From Brachionus koreanus (lineage: Eukaryota; Rotifera; Eurotatoria; Ploima; Brachionidae), in assembly GCA_016987375.1 (NCBI GenBank), contig PJRA01000493.1:545139-609138 (forward strand): a stretch of 64,000 bases of DNA, written 5' to 3'. Of the stretch, positions 35,539 to 45,319 are shown piece by piece (position 1 is the stretch's first letter; each line of letters opens with the position of its first letter). The position numbers were made by a program, and so were the translations under genes. The notes under the pieces were generated by a model. The model had not been told where the DNA came from. It ran no database searches and worked only from the letters and a program-made list of their open reading frames with translations.

Positions 35539-36168
35539 TAAAATTTTCTTTGTTTCTTTATAAAAACTAAATAAAAGTTAAATAATTATTTAGATGTCAT
35601 TGACTGTACCAGGTCGTAAACCAAAGAGTCTAAAGGTAAATGCAGTTAATTTAAAGACGCCAAAGCGGCTTGTGAATGGGTCGGTAGAAAATGGTGTTTT
35701 GACAAAGACCAAGAACTATTTGAACAATTCGTTTAAGTACTCAAAAAATTTGGACGATTTGAACAAATTGAGAAAACAGGATGAAGATAAAATGTCAAGT
35801 GTTAAAAAAGAGCCCGAAATGATCGAGGAGCAAACAGATTCTAGAGCAGCAGATAGTTCAAAGAGTCATGATTTAGTTGAATCGGATTTTAACAATTTGT
35901 CAAAAGAAGAAATAAAACAAAAAGAAAAGTACTTTGACGACAAACTAAAGGATCTTGGTGAAAAGTTGAGAAAAATTCGTGAAATGGGAGTTTGTTCGGG
36001 ACAAGTAATGTCCGATTTAAAAGAGAACGAAATTAGCGAATGTTTAAGCTTGTTTGTAAGAGATTATTTGGCCGAAATAAACAAATTAGAGAGAGATTGT
36101 GATGATAAACTTGAATTGTTGAGTGAATGGTACGTGAGAGAAAAACACGAAATAGAAGAGACATTCAA
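35539..36168. repeat. Right arm of the 630-bp perfect inverted repeat
   Basis: The partner of 31589-32218. It begins at taaaattttctttgtttctt in the leader and ends within the codons for the TFKTEK segment. The next ten codons already show four silent or conservative G/A and T/C differences. Confidence 0.9.
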
Positions 36169-36703
36169 GACAGAGAAGAAAGAAGCTCTACAAGAATTTA
36201 ATGACAAGCAAAAGGAACTTAAAGAAAATTTGCTTAATGAACATGAAGAAATTCGAAAACAGATTGAAATTGATCGAAATACTCTAGATATTCATTTAGA
36301 CACAACAGAATTGAAACCTCCACCAACACGAAATCTTCGCCGTCGCACCAACCATAACAACAATGAAAATGACACTTCCAATCATGACCTTTCTTCGTGT
36401 CACATTAATTTACATGTAACATCTTCTGTTTCATCAAACTCTAGTCTTTTGCAATCAGCAAGTGTAAATCTTGCTAGCAATTTAAATGTGAGCAACATTC
36501 TTGGATCTAACCAGTCTAATTATTTTAATAGCACACAAAATTTTTACTCATCTAGCAGCTATTCTCAATACGTCAATGATCGTAAGAGAAAAATTGCTCC
36601 CAACATGATGTTTCAACTTAACGAAAATGATCTCAATGATGATTTGAAACATTTATCTAAAAATTTAAGGCTTTCACACAGTCATTCACCATGCAAAAAT
36701 TAA
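35594..36703 (+). CDS. Sds3/SUDS3-like Sin3-HDAC corepressor subunit, full length
   Basis: A 369-residue intronless protein. The N-terminal 70 residues are basic. From about residue 100 the Sds3 domain appears: KEKYFDDKLKDLGEKLRKI, a long coiled coil (LNKLERDCDDKLELL-type heptads), EFNDKQKELKENLLNE, and the TRNLRRRTN motif equivalent to TRKLRRRPND of vertebrate SUDS3. An Asn/Ser-rich linker leads to a C-terminal NENDLNDDLKHLSKNLR block, matching the last conserved segment of SUDS3. In the Sin3 complex this protein dimerises through the coiled coil and stabilises the HDAC. The gene has a truncated inverted paralogue 3.4 kb upstream. The start codon is inside the identical tract, so both genes use the same one. 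Confidence 0.88.
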   Translation: MSLTVPGRKPKSLKVNAVNLKTPKRLVNGSVENGVLTKTKNYLNNSFKYSKNLDDLNKLRKQDEDKMSSVKKEPEMIEEQTDSRAADSSKSHDLVESDFNNLSKEEIKQKEKYFDDKLKDLGEKLRKIREMGVCSGQVMSDLKENEISECLSLFVRDYLAEINKLERDCDDKLELLSEWYVREKHEIEETFKTEKKEALQEFNDKQKELKENLLNEHEEIRKQIEIDRNTLDIHLDTTELKPPPTRNLRRRTNHNNNENDTSNHDLSSCHINLHVTSSVSSNSSLLQSASVNLASNLNVSNILGSNQSNYFNSTQNFYSSSSYSQYVNDRKRKIAPNMMFQLNENDLNDDLKHLSKNLRLSHSHSPCKN

Positions 36704-37052
36704 TTGTAAGTTAATTAGTAATTAATTTGCTTGCAATTATTAATTTTTTTTAATCCGCACATTTTGAAATCAATTTTTTTTTAATTTTTATTATTGTTTG
36801 ATTAATGTATAAATATATATATCTTAAACAATCGGTTTAATTTTTTAAAAAATAAAGACCAGAAAAAAAAATTTTAATTCGTTTCAGCTAAAATAGTTGA
36901 CCATTATGGTCGAATATTTTCTTTTTAAATTTAAAAAAAAAATAAAATTTTTAGATTGAAATCCATAATTGTTTTAAATAAATTTAAATTTAGAGGAATA
37001 GCTTCCTCGTTGAGAAGTTTAAGTAACAAAAAATTTCAAAGTCAGATTTAAG
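36704..37052. other. Short spacer between Sds3 and COQ4
   Basis: AT-rich 350-bp spacer. A stop codon lies in frame upstream of the COQ4 start, at about 37019-37021, supporting the chosen methionine unless an upstream exon is spliced in. Confidence 0.5.
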
Positions 37053-37772
37053 ATGAGAATTTTGACAGCACTGAGAAAAGATACCAGTTCGTTTATTAAA
37101 ACAAACCTAGCACAGCGCACAGTATTGACTGTAGGTTCAGGTCTTTTGTCAATATTTGATCCGCATCGAGACGACATGATTAGCGCGTTTGGCGAGCTGA
37201 CTAGCTTCGGAGTTTTGTCTGACCTGCAGCGAAAAATGCTCAACGATCCAGAGGGAGCATTGATCCTCAAGGAGAAGCCAGTCATCAATTCTACCGTTCT
37301 CGATCTCAACAAGTTGGCTACATTTCCCGAAAAGACTTTCGGAAAAGAGTACGTCGAATTTCTGAGGATCAATAATATTACACCTGACACTAGAAAGCCA
37401 GTGAGGTTCATTGAGGACGAGGAACAGGCTTATGTTATGCAAAGGTATAGAGAAATTCACGATTTTACTCATTGTATACTTGGCTTAAAAACAAACATGC
37501 TCGGAGAAGTAACAGTGAAAATATTTGAAGCGATTCAAATGGATCTGCCGATGTGCTGGCTGGCGGGAATTTTTGGCATGCTTAGACTTGGGCCCAAGCA
37601 CACACAAGTCTATTTAGATCAAAATTTGCCATGGATAATACAAAATGCTAAACATTCCAAACCATTGATTAATGTTTATTTTGAGAAATATTTTGAAAAA
37701 AATATCGATGAGCTTAGAGCTGAGTTAAATCTAACAATTTTGTCTCCCAAAACGAATGAATTTAAAGATTGA
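37053..37772 (+). CDS. COQ4: COQ4, coenzyme Q biosynthesis protein
   Basis: A single-exon 239-residue protein of the mitochondrial matrix-side inner membrane, required for the ubiquinone biosynthetic complex. Vertebrate work links COQ4 to oxidative decarboxylation of the quinone ring precursor. It shows the family order: LTVGSGLLSIFDPHRDDMI, FGELTSFGVLSDLQRKM, DPEGALIL, PDTRKPVRFIEDEEQAYVMQ, and RYREIHDFTHCILGL. The metal site HDxxH followed by 11 residues and Glu (HDFTH...MLGE) is intact. DLPMCWLAGIFG and LGPKHTQ follow. The N-terminus (MRILTALRKDTSSFIKTNLAQ) is basic and hydroxylated, fitting a short mitochondrial targeting peptide. A dispersed structured repeat begins about 20 bp after the stop codon. 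Confidence 0.96.
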   Translation: MRILTALRKDTSSFIKTNLAQRTVLTVGSGLLSIFDPHRDDMISAFGELTSFGVLSDLQRKMLNDPEGALILKEKPVINSTVLDLNKLATFPEKTFGKEYVEFLRINNITPDTRKPVRFIEDEEQAYVMQRYREIHDFTHCILGLKTNMLGEVTVKIFEAIQMDLPMCWLAGIFGMLRLGPKHTQVYLDQNLPWIIQNAKHSKPLINVYFEKYFEKNIDELRAELNLTILSPKTNEFKD

Positions 37773-37792
37773 AATTTATATTTTTTATTGAA

Positions 37793-38039
37793 GATGGCGC
37801 ATTATTTTTTTAATTTTTTTTTTACATTAATAATATTTTGAAATTTATGAATTTTTAATTTTAAATTAGAAAAAAAAAACTTTAATTCTAGTGCGTGAAA
37901 ACACTATAAAACATTTTGGTTCATTTTAAAAAAAATTTAATAACGATGATGTAAAATTTCGGTTTTCATCATCAAAAATTTGCTTTATTTTAACTTTCTA
38001 GACGGCGGGATTAATCAAGATCTCGCCAAATAAATTCCT
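37793..38039 (+). repeat. Dispersed repeat with 105-nt identical structured core, copy 1
   Basis: A 247-bp repeat, same orientation as the copy at 43366-43600. The first 140 bp of the two are similar but diverged, with indels. The last 105 bp (37935-38039) are identical. The core has a hairpin at 37945-37973 (GATGATG paired with CATCATC, an inner AAAAT-GTTTT stem and a TTCG tetraloop). A second hairpin is at 38004-38027 (GGCGGGAT with ATCTCGCC, 8 pairs including one G-U, 8-nt loop). No ORF and no poly-A tail. Confidence 0.85.
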
Positions 38040-40371
38040 ATTAAAAATGAAAATTTTAGTCTCAACCATAAGGACTAAAGCTGGCCTCGTTAGAAAATAT
38101 TCTTTCAAAATTTTTCTTTTTTAAAAATTCACAGATCAAAGAGCAAATGGTTATTTATTTTATAATTATAAACAAGAAAAAGAATTTTTTGTTTTTAAAT
38201 ATTTTTATTTTAAAAAAGACTCGATTTTTCTTTAATTAAGATTAAATAAGAGTTGTTTTAAAAAACATGAAATTTTAAAACAACAAGTCACAACTTGCTG
38301 ATTACTTGTAATTACTTTTTATTCAAGCCTTTAAAATTTTTATGATGAAATAAATATCTTCAAAGGCAAAAATTTGATTGTAAATTAAGAAATTAGTAAT
38401 CAATAAAAACGTCTGAAAAGTCAATTAAATATTATAAGATTTAAAGACTTGATAAAAATAATAATAGTTAAAATTCTACTGTCTAGTTTAATTGGATTGA
38501 AAAAGCAGGAAGACTAACGTAGTCCCGCTAAAGTAGACTTTCTTTAAATTTCTAAAATTTTGCTTTCTTTTTCAAAATTCTACCGACACTATCCAGTCTA
38601 TTTTGAACTGGTTGATCTCCATTTTTAATGCAACCAACACTCAAAAATTAATGATTATGCTTCATTTTTCTATATATTTATTTATCTTGGCTAATTTAAT
38701 ATCAACATCTGTGCGTACTTGAATGGCCAAATTGATGACATAAACGGTTGTATACAGTACTATGCCTGTGAATTACTTTATATATGAATTAAATTATTAA
38801 ATGAATAAGAAGGGAAAAAACGGTAGGAATGGTTTTGTCTGGGTTGATAGTTCAGCTGCTTGTGTTGACACTTTGGTTCTTAAATTTCTAAGCAAACGCC
38901 TCTCAGTATGCTTTCTGCTTTTTGTTTCGAGTTCTACTTCTTTGTCTTCTCTCGTCAATTTGTCTTTCTCTAGTGTCCCATGCAACACATAGTTTTTTAA
39001 ATGTTCTGATTCGCAATAATGTGTTTGGATAAAAGCACATTGCGTAAAATTGGTTATGATAACTAGGAGTTGAACAGAGAAAATATGCCAAATTGATAGT
39101 TTTTATTTTGACGTTAGACAAATTAAATTTTAATCTCACACATTAAGATAATATCTTGTTAGATCTGAATAAATTAGAGTTTTAATTTAAAATGAAAACT
39201 CTAATTTTCAATTTTCCATGTTTTAATATTCTGTTTGTTGTTTATATTTTGGTTATTGTTGTTGTTTTTTTTTTATTTCACTGATTTTCTTAACAAAATT
39301 AATTTACAAGTCATCAGCAAAATATTTACAACAAGACTTTAATCTTTGACTTACTTCAACTTTCAAGTTCCCATTAATTATATTTGGCTTCACTAATAAA
39401 ACAACACATAAGATGTCGTGAATGAACATTTTGAACAGAAAAAAAATTGAGTTTTAATATAAAAATATTTTTTAAAATACATTTTAATTTAGGATAAGAA
39501 AATTTTATTTAAAATTGTTATCGCTTGTAAAAAATTAGAATCCACAAATCAGTCTTTCAATTATCAGACAAAGGTAAATGTAAAATTTTTGGTCAGGTTT
39601 CAATTTTCAAAATTTAAAAACTTTTTGATTAAATTTAAAATGCTTTGACCAAATTTTAAAAATTTAATTTGACCGAAAATTCTTCATTATCCGAAAAAGC
39701 AAATATTCTGTTCTTGATAAACATATATCTTTATAAAATTTTAACTTTATTTAACTGAATTTTTGATATCGAGTTCCAATTATATTTTTATCTTGTAAAC
39801 AAAAATCACTTTTTTTTTTAAAGGAATGTAAAATTGTGCATTTTTAAAATTCACAATTAGTTAAACTCTAATTCTTGTTAATTTATCAGTCTTAAAAATT
39901 TCTTAATTAATCTGAATTAAATAAATTAATATTAAAAGCATTATTTGGCTTTTGAAAGTATTATTTTTTATAATTTTTTAATAAATTTTTTATTAACGCC
40001 ACTTACATCATCAGTTCTGGTAATTTTGAATTTACCAAACAAACGTAGTTTATATCAAATAAATAATTCTAAATCACTTAAATAACCCCATGGACAGCCT
40101 GTTAATGCAAAATTAAATTTTATTTTATTAATTATTTTTTTATAGCTAAATAATTTAAAATGTTAACTAGAATATTGATCCATCCAAAAATAAAAATTGT
40201 ATTTGGACCAACAAATTAACTTGGCAAATTGTTTAAAGCCAAAAATGATCAAATTTTTCTCTTAAAAAAACAAAAAATAATATACTCAACAATTATAAAA
40301 TAAAAGTTTAAATTTGACATTCTTTAAAATTTTATTAACTTTAGATATCACAGAATTGTTAAGTAATACAA
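38040..40371. other. Intergenic region between COQ4 and Beclin 1
   Basis: No recognised gene. A slightly less AT-rich patch at about 38797-39139 has overlapping open frames on both strands (63-78 codons), but none resembles a known family or shows consistent splice context. It may be an old repeat. Confidence 0.4.
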
Positions 40372-41874
40372 ATGGATCAAAGTGATATAGATCAGAGTAT
40401 TGTAGTTACAGGAATAAGCACCAGTAAATCAGACACCAATCTTATGAAAAATACAGCGTCGCTGCAAAAATGTCAATTATGTGGAGTTCTTCTCAACCTG
40501 GACTCGAATCTAAATGAAGCTAGTTTAAAACAACTCACTACAACAACATATTGCCAAGACGACTTGGATACAGTTTTTAGTGGAAACATAGTGGATCCAG
40601 AAATGGAGCTTAGCATATCGCCAATTGGAACAGGCTACAATAACGAAATAGAACGTTCAACCAACACATATTTTGAAGACGATATTGATTTGTCGAGCAA
40701 AAATTTAGAGCCCGATTTCAAAAAACAGATTCCGCCTAGAAATTTTTATCTCTGTCCGACTACCATAAACATAGTTGATTCGACTTCTAACAATCAATCG
40801 ACCATTAACACTGATCAAACAGTTGACTGGCATTCAAGAATCAGCTCAATTACTGCTTTATTCGACATGATTTCGTCAACAACAAATATTGATCATCCGC
40901 TGTGCGAAGAATGTGCGGATAGAGTTGTAAATGAGTTGGACACACAGTGTATAATAGCGGACGAAGAGCAAAAAAAATATCAGGCACTTATTAAAAGGCT
41001 GAAAAGTCAGATGCCTGATGAGGAGGAAATTAAGAATTTGGAAAAAGAACTAGCAGCGCTAGATTCAGAGGAAAAAAAATTGCGAACCCAATTGGAAATA
41101 AGTGAAAAAGAAGAAAATGATTTGATCGAAATGAAAAATAAATTAAGCCAAGAGGAAACTAATTTGATTAATGAAGAACAAAATTTAATGCTTGAATATT
41201 CTAATTTAAAGCGTCAGTTGGTCAAATTGGAAGAGAATTATGAGAGCTTAGAAAATCAGCATAAAAATGCCAAATTTCATTTCAATCGTCTAAGTAGTGT
41301 GAATGTATTGAATGCAGCCTTTCACATTTGGCATTCAGGACCGTTCGGAACCATAAACTATTTTAGACTTGGATGCATGCCGGACGATAAAGTTGAATGG
41401 GATGAAATAAATGCTGGTCTTGGTCAAGCTAATCTTTTGCTTTATTGTCTTGCGAAAAAAATCAAACTAGAATTTCAACGATTTAGATTAGTGCCATACG
41501 GAAGTTTTTCATATATTCAGGTAATTGAAAATGATCCAAATTATTCAGGATTTAAAATTGGCGATGAATGCAATATGTACGAGATTAAAGGCAAAAAATA
41601 TTTTCTTATGCCGGACAAAAAATTTGACAAGGGCATGATTGCATTTTTGGATTGTATTAAACAATTGGAAGAGAGAATAAAAACAAAAGATAAACAATTT
41701 AGCTTGCCGTATAGGATTAATGGTGACAAATTAGAAGACAAAAATTCAAGTTATAGTGTAAAATTTTTTTCAAATTCCTATGAACATTGGACAAAAGCGC
41801 TCAAATTTATGTTGACTAATCTTAAATGGAGTTTGGCCTGGCTAACATCACAAAAAAATAATACCTCAAATTAG
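40372..41874 (+). CDS. BECN1: Beclin 1 (Atg6), autophagy PI3-kinase complex subunit
   Basis: An intronless 500-residue protein, slightly longer than human Beclin 1 (450). It is the scaffold of the Vps34 PI3-kinase complexes that start autophagosome formation and sort endosomes. The N-terminus has a CQLC zinc-binding-type pair and a long divergent insert. The BH3-like segment at about residues 160-180 (RISSITALFDMISS) leads into HPLCEECADRVVNELDTQ. A coiled coil spans about residues 195-305. The evolutionarily conserved domain follows, with NVLNAAFHIWHSGPFGTINY, VEWDEINAGLGQANLLLYCL, FQRFRLVPYGSFSYIQ and the terminal HWTKALKFMLTNLKWSLAWL. The BH3 Gly-Asp and the membrane-inserting aromatic finger differ from vertebrates (see findings). 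Single-copy orthologue beyond doubt. Confidence 0.97.
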   Translation: MDQSDIDQSIVVTGISTSKSDTNLMKNTASLQKCQLCGVLLNLDSNLNEASLKQLTTTTYCQDDLDTVFSGNIVDPEMELSISPIGTGYNNEIERSTNTYFEDDIDLSSKNLEPDFKKQIPPRNFYLCPTTINIVDSTSNNQSTINTDQTVDWHSRISSITALFDMISSTTNIDHPLCEECADRVVNELDTQCIIADEEQKKYQALIKRLKSQMPDEEEIKNLEKELAALDSEEKKLRTQLEISEKEENDLIEMKNKLSQEETNLINEEQNLMLEYSNLKRQLVKLEENYESLENQHKNAKFHFNRLSSVNVLNAAFHIWHSGPFGTINYFRLGCMPDDKVEWDEINAGLGQANLLLYCLAKKIKLEFQRFRLVPYGSFSYIQVIENDPNYSGFKIGDECNMYEIKGKKYFLMPDKKFDKGMIAFLDCIKQLEERIKTKDKQFSLPYRINGDKLEDKNSSYSVKFFSNSYEHWTKALKFMLTNLKWSLAWLTSQKNNTSN

Positions 41875-42096
41875 TTAATTTTTTTAAAATTATTTTTAAG
41901 AAAAATTTTTTAATCTTTCGATCGAAAAATAACATTTTTTTTTAAATTTTAATTAATAAAAAAAAAAATCAAAATTTGTTGTATTTTTGTTTGTTTTGGC
42001 TTAGAATTTTTATGTTTTTATTTTAAATACCTTTAAAAAAATAAAAATATTTTTTAGTTTAATAATATAAATAAGTCCAACCAAAATAAAAAAAAT

Positions 42097-42291
42097 TTAT
42101 TCTTGATTCCATGATCCAGATTTGAGCTTGTTTCCTCTTTTAGGGTGTCTAGCTAATACAAGATCACTAACGTTCACGTGCCTATACTCTCTCCATTTAT
42201 ACATAAACCGATTTGTACTTAAGTTCTTAATATTATTCTTTAATTCCATTTTTGATGCTGAGGGTTTTTGGCAATGTGAATTTTGGAACAA
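42097..42291 (-). CDS. Possible terminal exon of an unrecognised gene
   Basis: A small open frame, richer in GC than its surroundings, reading MELKNNIKNLSTNRFMYKWR and then EYRHVNVSDLVLARHPKRGN before SWNQE and stop. I do not recognise the family. A second minus-strand open stretch at about 42543-42773 reads CDFSDNFHYTPFFNNDCTIR and ends with AKKPSS, similar to QKPSAS at the start of this frame. The two may therefore have been one coding stretch, now split by a palindromic insertion between them. No clear splice pair connects them. Low confidence. Confidence 0.3.
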   Translation of the reverse strand: MFQNSHCQKPSASKMELKNNIKNLSTNRFMYKWREYRHVNVSDLVLARHPKRGNKLKSGSWNQE

Positions 42292-42605
42292 AAAACAAAA
42301 ATAAAGATTTAAAATTGAAATAACTTTTTTACTATGATTCTAAAAATTGTTCTGAAAATTGTATCAGCTGATAAATAGTTTGTATCAGCCAAAACTTTAG
42401 TCAGAAAAATTTAATTATAATTTCTCAATGCGTATATTTTTTTGCAGAGTTGCACAGATTATGCACATTCTAAATGTTGGTGATACAAATTATCTATTAA
42501 CTGATACAATTTGCATAAAAAGTTTTATACTCAAAGTAAAAAAGCTACTTTAATTTTAAATTTTTGTTTTTGTTTCCTTGTTCCAAAATTCACACTGCTA
42601 GGTTT
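42268..42605. repeat. Foldback repeat with TGTGAATTTTGGAACAA arms
   Basis: About 65 bp at 42270-42333 (tgtgaattttggaacaaaaa onward, ending cttttttactatg) is repeated in reverse complement at about 42540-42603 with few differences. The 205-bp spacer contains two copies of a gatacaa-type motif. It looks like a foldback transposon or an inverted duplication. Confidence 0.65.
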
Positions 42606-42773
42606 TTTGGCTAATCTATTTTTTTTTTCAAAACTTTTTAATGCCTCATCGTCATTTTTGAGATTTAAACGTTTTATTGAATAAGAATTATTGATTTGAG
42701 AAATTAATCTAATTGTACAATCATTATTAAAAAAAGGTGTGTAATGAAAGTTGTCTGAAAAATCGCAAACTTG

Positions 42774-43365
42774 ATTTTTAAATAATTTTTTAATTTTGCA
42801 ATAATGCCATCCCTAACAATACATTTATTATGTCTTCTCAAATTTTACTTCCATTAAAATTTTACTTCCATTTAAATTCAAAATTCTAAATACACTAAAT
42901 ATTCTAAAAACTTTACTTGAAATTTTTTTTATTACTTTATTCTCTAAATTATAAAATTAAATTTGAAATTATTTATGAAATATAAATTCACTTTCGCAAG
43001 TTCATTGTCAAGCTAGTTTTTTTTTTTATTGACCTTTTAATTTTAAGCGAATTTTTATTAATTAGAATTTAAATTTGTATCGATTTTTAAAGAATAAAAA
43101 TTATAAATTTACAGTCTTTGACTTGGACTTTGCTTGAGACTTGTAACTTTTGAACAACTCTGATTCAATGTGAGGTCAAACATGATTTTAAAAAAAATCT
43201 GTTTTTATTGAGAGAAGCATACTTTTTTGAAAGCTTTCCAAATAAACATTTTTAAGAATAAAAAATTATTATTATCAAAAATTTTATTTTAAAAAAACTG
43301 TAAGCTTATTATTCCAAATTCAAAATCTAGATTTATTTACCGAATAATTTAAAAAAAATCATAGA
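42774..43365. other. AT-rich spacer
   Basis: No confirmed gene. A minus-strand stretch at about 43125-43200 reads MFDLTLNQSCSKVTSLKQSP and meets a possible donor (gtaaat). It might be a first exon for the unknown open frames at 42097-42773, but the phases do not match. Confidence 0.3.
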
Positions 43366-43600
43366 AGATGGCGCATTTGTTTTTTAGGTTAATAATATTT
43401 TGAATTTTGTGAATTTTTAATTTTAAATTAAAAAAAAAAACTTTAATTCTAGTGCATGAATAACACTTTAAAATATTTTGATTGATTTATAATATATTTA
43501 ATAACGATGATGTAAAATTTCGGTTTTCATCATCAAAAATTTGCTTTATTTTAACTTTCTAGACGGCGGGATTAATCAAGATCTCGCCAAATAAATTCCT
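43366..43600 (+). repeat. Dispersed repeat with 105-nt identical structured core, copy 2
   Basis: The second copy of the repeat at 37793-38039. It starts agatggcgcattt and ends ctcgccaaataaattcct. The segment 43496-43600 is identical to 37935-38039 base for base, while the first 130 bp differ by many substitutions and several indels. Flanks of the two copies differ, so they are independent insertions or an old duplication confined to the element. Confidence 0.85.
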
Positions 43601-44416
43601 TTTAAACAATGAAAACAATATTAATTAATTTTTAAGCCATTTTTTTTTCTTTCTAAATTCCGAAATACTATATAAAATCGGATACTCTAATTTTCAAGAC
43701 AAACAGTGGTTGTTAAGTAAAAATTGAAAAAATTTTTTCTGTATTTTTAATTTTTCAGAGAGAGAGTTCATGCCATTAAAGATATAACTTGTTTTTCAAA
43801 AAAATAGCTATTAAAGGATATTTTGTTATTTTTTTCTATGTCATATCTTTAAAATGATAAACAATTTGCCTTAATTGCGAACAAGAATTTTAGATTAATT
43901 TTTGCTTATTTATAAAATTTTATTTGAATTAATTTCAATTTATCTGAATAGTTGAGTGAAAAAGATGACAAAGTTAATTAGAAGTTTAAAAAATATATTG
44001 ATTAAAACGTCTGTGATATTTCAAATTTTTAAAATCATTTTAAGACAACAAAGTTTTCTGATCTCAAATAAATCCTAAAAGAAACAAATTACAATAAACA
44101 GATATGTTAATAAATGAAAAATGAACTGGTTTTTGAATACTGTAACATCTGGATATTAAAATTAATAAAAAAAAAACATTGTGAGAATGTTTTTCAACAA
44201 ACAAACGATATTTTTTTAATTTTGAAATATAAAATCAATTCAATTTAATAAATTTATTTTTTTCAGCTCAACTCCTCGCATAAAATAAACTAGAAAAATA
44301 GTTTAAGTTTAATTAGACTAATTTATTGGTTCAAAAACTCAGTTAAATCATCGACATTCTCTTAAATTTTCAGCTAAATTTTTACCTAAATGAAACATGA
44401 AATATTAAACAAAAAA

Positions 44417-44608
44417 GGCAAAATGAAAATAATTTTACATTTTGACATTTTCATATTTTTAGATTTTTTGTGCAATATTTCAGAAAATTTTTAATTTTTA
44501 TTTTGTTCACCAAATAATTAGAGAGCGTTTTTTTAATTTTCTGAAAAACTGCACAAAAAATCTAAAAATATGAAAATGTAAAAATTTAAAATTATTTTCA
44601 CTTTACCA
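44417..44608 (-). mobile_element. hAT-like MITE, copy 2
   Basis: A near-palindrome starting ggcaaaatgaaaataatttt and ending in a decayed gtaaag-type terminus. The loop (tattttgttcaccaaataat) is the reverse complement of the loop in copy 1, so this copy is inserted in the opposite orientation. Flanked on both sides by aacaaaaaa, a probable 8-9-bp target duplication within an A-rich site. Confidence 0.85.
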
Positions 44609-45162
44609 ACAAAAAAATTTTTTTTCTCTAAATTCTTCAGATAGAAAAATTGCATGTATGCTAATTGGATTAGTTTCAAATAAAATTCTGTTATTAAGAA
44701 TTGAGATCTAAAATAGAAGATATGTTTTCTTTAGGGTATAGGAAAATCTTTAGTAGATGATTTTTATTTGTATTTTTTATTTTTTATAATTAAATTTTTT
44801 TGATTCATATTATTTTGACGTCCAATTTACATATTTTAAAAATTTTTAATTAAAAATTATTACAAATCTTTACTTAATAATCAAGTAATCGAAAATTGTT
44901 CTAATAAAATTTTACTGATGTTAAAGAAATTTGAAAAACTACCCCAGTGCGTCGGTTTGAACGCCAATTTCATTCTTGTTTGATCTCATTTATTTATGAT
45001 TAATTTATTTGACAATAAGATTAGATTTAAGAGATTTTCATTATTATTTTTTTAAAAAAAATCAACTAGGTTTTTTTTACTTAAAATAATGATCATTCAT
45101 TTTCAAGCGTTTATTATCAAAGTTTCATTCTTACAATATCTTACAATGTTTCAAATAAAAAC

Positions 45163-45319
45163 GGCAAAATGAAAATAATTTTACATATTTACATTTTCAT
45201 ATTTTTAGATTATTTGTGCAATTTTTCAGAAAATTAAAAAAACTCAAACTTTCTTAAATATTTTACAAAAAATCTAAAAATATGAAAATGTAAATATGTA
45301 AAATTATTTTCATTTTGCC
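45163..45319. mobile_element. hAT-like MITE, copy 3 (loop deleted)
   Basis: Arms start ggcaaaatgaaaataatttt and end cattttgcc. The loop is shortened relative to copies 1 and 2, giving 157 bp. It is flanked on both sides by the octamer ataaaaac, a clear hAT-sized target duplication. Confidence 0.88.

Noticed and set aside
37935..38039. Hammerhead-type ribozyme in the structured repeat
   Set aside because: The CTGATGA core and paired GAAA of hammerheads are absent; gatgatg occurs but not in the required context.
38797..39139. Overlapping open frames on both strands in a less AT-rich patch
   Set aside because: Three competing frames, no recognisable family and no consistent splice sites. It may be an old repeat; left as unexplained spacer.
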